A stretch of 47,467 nt of DNA, from contig JASJDH010000003.1 in the NCBI GenBank assembly GCA_030065175.1, positions 1 to 47,467 of the forward strand. Reading direction: 5' to 3'. The position numbers and the translations under genes are program-made. The notes beneath the pieces are model-generated. The model made no database searches, had not been told where the DNA came from, and saw nothing but the letters and a program-made list of their open reading frames with translations. Below, piece after piece: positions 42,083-47,467 of this stretch. The stretch is from Leptolyngbyaceae cyanobacterium MO_188.B28. GTDB taxonomy: Bacteria; Cyanobacteriota; Cyanobacteriia; Phormidesmidales; Phormidesmidaceae. How positions within the stretch are numbered: position 1 is the stretch's first letter; each line of letters opens with the position of its first letter.

Positions 42083-44506
42083 ATGACTGCCATGCAACTT
42101 TCCAAACTGACAACTCAGGATTTGAATTGGGGGAAGGCGATCGATCGCAATGTTCTCATTGTCAGACCTGAAACCGCCCTGCTTGAAGTCATTGAGAAAA
42201 TGGATCAAACCCAGGCGAGTTGCGCCTTTATCGTGGAGGCTGACCAATTGATGGGGATGTTTACAGAGGGCGATGTTGTCAAACTTGCAGCGGCGGGCGC
42301 CAAGTTTTCCGAGATTGAGGTTGACGCGGTCATGACCCGAAATGTGAAGCCTCTCCTGCAATTGGGGGGGGAAAGTCTATTGACTGCATTAACTTTGCTC
42401 AATCAGCATTGTATTCGCCACCTCCCAGTCGTGGGTCAACAAGGACAGCTTTTAGGCGTCATCACCCCCGCCAGCATCTGTCAATTCCTGGAGACCTTCC
42501 CCCAGCAGTCAGTGTCACCTAGACAACTGCGATCGCCCCTAGAACATTTAAATGGGGATCTAACTCAGATGAATGCGCCGATAGACGCTCAGTCATGGGA
42601 AAACCACGGGGGTTTCTGGGTTGCGCCTGAAAATCTAATCCAGACAATTTCTGAGGGTGAAAATGGACAGACATTCTTGCATCAAACCAACACCGAATTA
42701 CAAGCGATTCTCAAAGCCTTGCCTGACGCCGTCGTCGTGCTGGATGAGGCCGGTCAAATTCAAAGGGTCAATCAGGCCTTCCTGCAATTGTTCGGCTACG
42801 CTGATGATGAATTGCTAGGCCGCTCTACTCGACTGTTATACGTCACGGTTGAGGACTATGAAACGCAGGAACGGCGCAGAGATAATCTAAACCTTCAGGG
42901 GCCGCTCAAATCCTATGAAATGCATTACCTTCGTCGGAATGGAGACCAGGTTGTCAGTGAAACAACCGAGGCGCCGCTCAAAGATGATCAAGGGCGCATC
43001 ATCGGTTGCTTGATGTTGATTCGGGATATTAGCGATCTCAAACAGGCCGAAGCTGATTTGAAGCAGTATCGTGAACGTCTAAAGCTTAGAGTCATCTCCC
43101 GCACGGCTGAACTCACCCAGGCGAATCAACTGTTACAGCGTGAAATCAATGAGCGTCAGCAGATAGCAGCTTTTCTGAAGGATCAAGCTGAATTAGAAAA
43201 GCTCATCAGTGACATTTCTAATCAATTTATCAATTTGCCCCTTGATGGGGTGGATCAAGGAATTGAGTCGGCTCTACAGTCTATTTGCGAGTTTATGAAA
43301 GCGGATCGGGGTCATGTCATCCTAAATTCAGACTCCGGCAAAACCGATTGCGGCCTCTACGTCTGGAGTGCGCCAGGCATAGACGCCCCCCAACAGAATT
43401 TGCAAGCAGGCTTGCTGAGCGGCGGCGGTCCTTGGATAGACTGGCAACTTGAGCAGTTTGGCGTCGCCCGTATCTCCTCAATGGCCGATTTACCAAGGGA
43501 CGCCAGCGCCGAAAAAGCTCTGTGTCAGAGGGATGGCGTCCAATCTTTGGTGGTGGTGCGCATGGTTTATGGGGGGACGCTAATGGGATTGCTCAGCATT
43601 GAGTCGCTCCAAAGGGAGAAAGACTGGAGCGCCAAAGACATTACGCGATTGAGGCTGATCGCTGAAACTTTCGCCAGCGCCTTAAAGCATTGCCGCAGTC
43701 AGGGGGCGTTGGTGGAACGCACCCGAGAGCTAGAAAGGTCGAATGCAGACCTAGAACAATTTGCCTATGTGGCGTCCCATGATTTGCAGGAACCGTTGCG
43801 AGCGGTGACGAGTTACGCCCAGTTATTATCAAGACGGTATGCCGGTAAACTTGACGCCAAAGCGAATAAGTACATTGGGTATATCGTAGATGGCGGTAAC
43901 CGCATGCAGCAACTGATTCAGGATTTACTGAATTACTCTCGAGTAGGGACAAGGGGCAAGGCGTTTCAATCCGTCCAAGTGGATAAGGCGATCAGTCAAG
44001 CATTAACAAATCTAGCGATCTCCATTCGTCAGTCTGGAGCCAGAGTGACCGTCGACAGTTTGCCAACGGTCATGGCTGATGAAAGTCAGTTGAGTCAACT
44101 GCTGCAAAATTTAATAGGTAATGCGATCAAATTCCGGGGAGAGGACTGTCCCCAGATTTATATCTCAGCTGTGCGCCAAAAGGATGGCGAATGGCTGACT
44201 GTGAATGGCGCAATCGTTCCTGACCTATCTCCCCTATCCCATCCTTGCGTTAGGATGCAATGGCTATTCTTTGTTAGAGATAATGGGATTGGTATTGAAC
44301 CCAATTATGCTGAACGCATTTTTACCCTCTTCCAACGTCTCCACACCCGTCGGCAATATCCAGGCACTGGAATAGGGCTAGCCATCTGCAAAAAAATCGT
44401 AGAGCGTCACGGCGGCCAGATTTGGGTTGAATCAGAATTAGGAGTCGGCTCCACTTTCTATTTCACCATTCCAATGAGTTCACCGTTAAGTTCACCGTTC
44501 CAATGA
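42083..44506 (+). CDS. Sensor histidine kinase: CBS pair, PAS, GAF, HisKA, HATPase
   Basis: An 807-residue soluble histidine kinase; no transmembrane segment. Order: paired CBS domains (about 20-145; DAVMTRNVKPL, RHLPVVGQQGQLLGVIT), PAS (about 205-325; PDAVVVLDEAGQIQRVNQAF and LIRDISDLKQAE), coiled coil, GAF (about 385-545; ADRGHVIL), HisKA with phosphoacceptor His566 (YVASHDLQEPLRAVTSY) and HATPase (LLQNLIGNAIKFRG; VRDNGIGI; GTGIGLAICKKIVERHGG). CBS domains usually sense adenine nucleotides, so energy status could be an input. The phosphorylation domain is of the phytochrome-like ASHDLQEPLR type. It converges with a single-domain response regulator nine bases away, its likely partner. The C-terminus carries a 12-bp tandem repeat. 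Confidence 0.93.
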   Translation: MTAMQLSKLTTQDLNWGKAIDRNVLIVRPETALLEVIEKMDQTQASCAFIVEADQLMGMFTEGDVVKLAAAGAKFSEIEVDAVMTRNVKPLLQLGGESLLTALTLLNQHCIRHLPVVGQQGQLLGVITPASICQFLETFPQQSVSPRQLRSPLEHLNGDLTQMNAPIDAQSWENHGGFWVAPENLIQTISEGENGQTFLHQTNTELQAILKALPDAVVVLDEAGQIQRVNQAFLQLFGYADDELLGRSTRLLYVTVEDYETQERRRDNLNLQGPLKSYEMHYLRRNGDQVVSETTEAPLKDDQGRIIGCLMLIRDISDLKQAEADLKQYRERLKLRVISRTAELTQANQLLQREINERQQIAAFLKDQAELEKLISDISNQFINLPLDGVDQGIESALQSICEFMKADRGHVILNSDSGKTDCGLYVWSAPGIDAPQQNLQAGLLSGGGPWIDWQLEQFGVARISSMADLPRDASAEKALCQRDGVQSLVVVRMVYGGTLMGLLSIESLQREKDWSAKDITRLRLIAETFASALKHCRSQGALVERTRELERSNADLEQFAYVASHDLQEPLRAVTSYAQLLSRRYAGKLDAKANKYIGYIVDGGNRMQQLIQDLLNYSRVGTRGKAFQSVQVDKAISQALTNLAISIRQSGARVTVDSLPTVMADESQLSQLLQNLIGNAIKFRGEDCPQIYISAVRQKDGEWLTVNGAIVPDLSPLSHPCVRMQWLFFVRDNGIGIEPNYAERIFTLFQRLHTRRQYPGTGIGLAICKKIVERHGGQIWVESELGVGSTFYFTIPMSSPLSSPFQ
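44477..44500. repeat. 12-bp in-frame tandem duplication at the 3' end of the kinase gene
   Basis: AGTTCACCGTTA (44477-44488) is followed by AGTTCACCGTTC (44489-44500), coding for the Ser-Ser-Pro-Leu / Ser-Ser-Pro-Phe tail. Confidence 0.9.
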
Positions 44507-44515
44507 CGCCGCCGC

Positions 44516-44935
44516 TCAGCCTACGTTCTGCGACACGGTTTTATCCTCAAGCAGCCGACTGACGATTCCCAATAAATAGTCAGGAGAAATAGGCTTCTGA
44601 AGCGCCATATCGATCCCCATTTGGTTAGCTACATCTAGCGGGGTGCTAGCCATGTAACGGCTCCGCCTGAGCCCACTAACGCCAATAATAATCGGCTGAA
44701 CTTTATTCATTAACTTCAGTTTTGCGATTAAATTCAAGCCCCCCTCTGGCATTGTTTTGTTCCCTCGTTTGACGAGCATATCAACAATCACTAAATCCGG
44801 TGGGGTTGACTCAGTTATCTTAATTGCCTGCGGTATCGTATCGCATTGTTGAACAGTATGGTGCGCCGCTTCTAGGCGTTGTCGCCAGTGGAGCGCGAGC
44901 GGTAGTTCATCTTCAAAAATCAGAATGTTAGCCAT
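44516..44935 (-). CDS. Single-domain response regulator
   Basis: A 139-residue CheY-like receiver without output domain. The acidic pocket is in LIFEDE, the phosphoacceptor is Asp52 (LVIVDML), Thr/Ser switch region is IIIGVSG, and the conserved lysine is Lys114 (ALQKPIS). Between Asp52 and the switch region there is a short insert (VKRGNKTMPEGGLN) typical of some cyanobacterial receivers. Its gene converges with the CBS-PAS-GAF kinase gene, whose histidine it probably receives phosphate from, or passes it to another phosphotransfer protein. Confidence 0.9.
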   Translation of the reverse strand: MANILIFEDELPLALHWRQRLEAAHHTVQQCDTIPQAIKITESTPPDLVIVDMLVKRGNKTMPEGGLNLIAKLKLMNKVQPIIIGVSGLRRSRYMASTPLDVANQMGIDMALQKPISPDYLLGIVSRLLEDKTVSQNVG

Positions 44936-45490
44936 GATATTTTGTGAATCGAGCGAGTGATGAGTTAAAGGTAGGTTTAATGAATATATATATAGGGTCG
45001 ATGGGAATTCCTAAACTATCCCAGTCACAGCTTTTTAACAGGCGCGAATCGAATTGTGAGTTGTTCCCGCCACGTATAATTTAAGGCCGCACACTTGCAT
45101 AGAAGACGAATTCATAGCGAACAGTTCCTTGCCGGTAAGGTGCTTGAAGATTCACGTGTTTTCAGGAAACTAGCGTTTCATACAGTATTGTCCCTCATTC
45201 GAGTTTAGCTTGCCCGTAAAATTGGAGGATCTAAACCAGATCCCTGAATTTTGAGGACGCTTGCTGTTGGGGGCAATCAACCTATCGAATAATTGAAGAG
45301 GGTAAGGTGATTTCTGAGAAAGAATTTACCGCCTTTGCCGAGATGATTCCTGCCCTGAAATATATTCAGCCGATTTATTTGGTAATTAATTTCCTGGAAA
45401 TCACCTAAACCGTCAAGTGTGTCGTTTAATGGGTGAGTCGCTCTTAGGAAAGCGTCATGATTGTCGGCGTTGATTTAATTAGTATGACGC
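44936..45490. other. Gene-free stretch with a possible gene remnant
   Basis: About 555 bases. A plus-strand open frame at 45235-45408 without ATG, TTG or GTG near its start reads like real protein (IIEEGKVISEKEFTAFAEMI); it could be a remnant. AGGTGATTTC (45305-45314) and GAAATCACCT (45397-45406) form an inverted repeat exactly around its GTG-to-stop segment. Confidence 0.35.
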
Positions 45491-47467
45491 TTAACTGTTT
45501 AGAAGCTTGCTGATGGTTGTGTCAAGCGTTGTTGCGTCGATTGGCTTCTTGAGGAGAGGATAGCGTTGAAGTTGATCGGGAATGACATGATAGGACTGAT
45601 AGCCGCTGGTAAAAATGAAGGGAATTTGCTTCGCCATTAAGGTCTGGGCGATTTCAAAACTCGTTTCTTGCTTGAGATTAATATCGAGTAAACAAATCCG
45701 ATATCGATTCTTCTCCATTAGTTTGAGGGCGCGGGCGGTGCTGGGGGCGCAATCAATGGGTTCAAATCCTAAGTATTTGAGAATGTTTTCCATCTCCATG
45801 GCGAGCATTATGTTGTCTTCAACCACAAGCGCCGTCCCCTGTGTATAGTCAGCCGATGTCTCAGGGAGAGCATTTGCAAGGGAGGATGAGGCGGTTAGGT
45901 TGCGTCGAAATTCTTTTTGTTTAGGTCGCCACTGTATGAGATGGCGAGGCAGCCAAAAATCTGCCTCGACTCCTGAGGGATTGAAGCGGAGGATGGTTTC
46001 CCCTTCAAATTCGTAGGGAATGGCTCGTTCAATCAGCGTAAGCCCAAAGCCTCTATGTTTAGGTTCTTGCACCAGAGGGCCTTGGGCTTCTCTCCAGTGG
46101 ATGCATAATCCTTCATTTCTTTCAAACCATTGAACGGTCAATCGCCCCTGCGATGTTGACAGAGCCCCGTACTTGGCCGCATTAGAAATTAGCTCATGTA
46201 GGACTAAGACAAAGGTGGGAATGAAATTCGCCTTGAGGCCAACGTCTTGGCCGAGGAGTGTGACCCGAGATTCTGAAGCCATTGAGTAGGGTCGAAGTTC
46301 CGTGGTGATCAGTTCATGCAGGGTTAACCACTCCAAGCCATGTTCTGCGACGAGATCATGAGCCATGGCGAGGGCCGCGATCCGACTTTCTAGTAGATTT
46401 GCATAGTCAGGTAGAGACGTGGTTGACGCCTGAGTTTGTCGAGCGACCGAGCGAATCAAAGCCAGGACGTTTTTAACTCGATGGTTAAGCTCTGCGACTA
46501 ATAAATCTTGCCGCCGCTGTTGGAAAAATTGAGCCCGATCGACGGCGTAGCGAATCAATTGAGTTTGCAGCTCGTGCGCCGCTGTTAAGTTGTAACTTGA
46601 CCAAGGGTGGCAATGTCCTCTAACCGTCTCTTTGTATTCCTCAAAGGAGGCTCTGGGACAGAGTCGAGGGCCTAAGGACGTATCTACGATTGTTTTTTTC
46701 TCTGGGTTGCCTGCCCAGCGAATTTCACGAATAATCTCGTTTCTGAAAAAGACGACATGGGATAATTCGGTCAAGGATAATTCTATGATTAAAGCGCCTG
46801 CGCTAATGTCCCAGTTCTGTATTGTATTCGGACCCGTCTGTTGAAGATTGTCGATTTTTATGATGTTTGGTTTGATGTCGGTGTGGTGGGTCTTGACTAG
46901 GGTGACAATGGCGGGTTGCGGGGGGACTTCTCCGTAGGTCGTAATCCCTTGACTAGACACAAAAGCAACGCCATGGGCGGAGAAGAGTTGACAGAGTTGA
47001 GATTGGATATCCATCGCCAGCGTCTGCCAATTTTCGCTGTCCAATTGTGCAACCAGAATATTGGCGATCTCCGCCGCTGTGCGTCGAAGATCGTGGACGT
47101 GCGCTGCAGACAACCTCTGCTGGAGAAGCAGCGAAAATAAGCGGCCAAACAATTCAATCGTCGAGCGGAAAGCCGGGGAGAGTAATTTGGGCTGCCTGTG
47201 ATGAAATGCGAAAAGTCCCCATAGTTCACCGTTCAGAAGGATTTCCAAGGTCATGCTGGCTTCGATCCCCATGTTCGCCAGGTATTCTAAATGGAGGGGG
47301 ACGACACCGCGTACATGGGTCAAAGAGAGATCTAGAGGCTGCTCCGTCCGATCAAAGGCCAGTAACTGAACGGGGTTGGCGTGAATGTCGGGAATGACTC
47401 GGAGGGAGATTTTGAGGGCCAGGTCTCGCACTTGCTCCGGGACATCGGCGGCGGGGAAACGGAGGCC
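45491..47467 (-). CDS. Bacteriophytochrome-like light sensor, C-terminal part, with HWE kinase and receiver (5' end outside window)
   Basis: The frame is open to the window edge, so the start is missing. Reading inward: end of a phytochrome GAF domain (RFPAADVPEQ, then VVPLHLEYLANMGIEASM), PHY domain (GLFAFHHRQPKLLS; tongue motif CPRASFEEYKETVRGHCHPW), an HWE/HisKA_2 kinase (ELNHRVKNVLALIRSVARQT; HELISNAAKYGALS; HWREAQGP; GFGLTLIERAI) and a C-terminal receiver (LVVEDN; LLDINL; lysine in LLKKPID). The GAF position that carries the bilin cysteine in Cph1-type phytochromes is Leu here (PLHLEYL), so a biliverdin-type cysteine in the N-terminal PAS region, outside the window, is expected. PAS-GAF-PHY-HWE-REC is a known but less common phytochrome design. 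Confidence 0.92.
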   Translation of the reverse strand, partial: GLRFPAADVPEQVRDLALKISLRVIPDIHANPVQLLAFDRTEQPLDLSLTHVRGVVPLHLEYLANMGIEASMTLEILLNGELWGLFAFHHRQPKLLSPAFRSTIELFGRLFSLLLQQRLSAAHVHDLRRTAAEIANILVAQLDSENWQTLAMDIQSQLCQLFSAHGVAFVSSQGITTYGEVPPQPAIVTLVKTHHTDIKPNIIKIDNLQQTGPNTIQNWDISAGALIIELSLTELSHVVFFRNEIIREIRWAGNPEKKTIVDTSLGPRLCPRASFEEYKETVRGHCHPWSSYNLTAAHELQTQLIRYAVDRAQFFQQRRQDLLVAELNHRVKNVLALIRSVARQTQASTTSLPDYANLLESRIAALAMAHDLVAEHGLEWLTLHELITTELRPYSMASESRVTLLGQDVGLKANFIPTFVLVLHELISNAAKYGALSTSQGRLTVQWFERNEGLCIHWREAQGPLVQEPKHRGFGLTLIERAIPYEFEGETILRFNPSGVEADFWLPRHLIQWRPKQKEFRRNLTASSSLANALPETSADYTQGTALVVEDNIMLAMEMENILKYLGFEPIDCAPSTARALKLMEKNRYRICLLDINLKQETSFEIAQTLMAKQIPFIFTSGYQSYHVIPDQLQRYPLLKKPIDATTLDTTISKLLNS

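Noticed and set aside
1-47467. CRISPR array, tRNA, rRNA, tmRNA or RNase P RNA
   Set aside because: No regularly spaced repeats, no tRNA-like cloverleaf or T-loop signature and no conserved RNase P core were seen by eye; a covariance-model scan would be decisive.

Overview
The window is a stretch of a cyanobacterial chromosome. The palindrome GCGATCGC (HIP1, over-represented in many cyanobacteria) occurs about thirty times by eye. There is a chlB gene for light-independent chlorophyll synthesis, a pilQ-type secretin, a CmpR/CcmR-like LysR regulator, a SYCRP1-like Crp regulator and several small protein families I associate with cyanobacteria. Genus cannot be fixed from the sequence. Base composition looks fairly even, and I saw no phage, transposase, integrase, CRISPR array, tRNA or rRNA.

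Layout. 1-5 kb: 3' end of a type IV pilus secretin gene with a strong terminator, HU, a CobC/CobD-type PLP enzyme and a short GspE/PilB-type ATPase. 5-8 kb: a small exported protein, then a Tat-exported PhoX-family phosphatase. 8.3-12.6 kb: a dihydrolipoamide-dehydrogenase-like flavoprotein that has lost its redox cysteines, converging on a two-gene minus-strand operon (a CobA/CobO-like protein without a Walker A lysine, overlapping a dCTP deaminase gene interrupted by a 212-residue intein), then RNase PH. 12.7-19.4 kb: an unrecognised membrane protein, chlB, a membrane desaturase, a small zinc-ribbon protein and RdgB. 19.4-26.5 kb: an ABC exporter, a 64-residue conserved small protein, a STAS protein behind a Crp-type site, a large radical-SAM/DUF2344 protein and an exported hypothetical protein. 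26.5-32 kb: an orphan solute-binding lipoprotein, a coiled-coil protein, and the group crp-like / DUF2232 / CobT-like. 32.5-39.1 kb: an 1835-residue protein (N-terminal helical part, about 830 acidic residues, Hsp70-like ATPase) followed by the LysR regulator. 39.4-47.5 kb: a HAL2/SAL1-type phosphatase between two copies of a roughly 70-bp inverted-repeat element, a PfkB kinase, a CBS-PAS-GAF histidine kinase converging on a response regulator, and the 3' part of a bacteriophytochrome with an HWE kinase and receiver domain.

Most genes are housekeeping or signalling and do not form one pathway. Points worth following: the intein inside the dCTP deaminase active site, with what looks like a decayed HNH endonuclease; the acidic Hsp70-like giant; a Crp-type site at class II spacing ahead of the STAS gene in a window that also encodes a Crp regulator; the paired inverted-repeat elements; and short tandem duplications in gene 3' ends.
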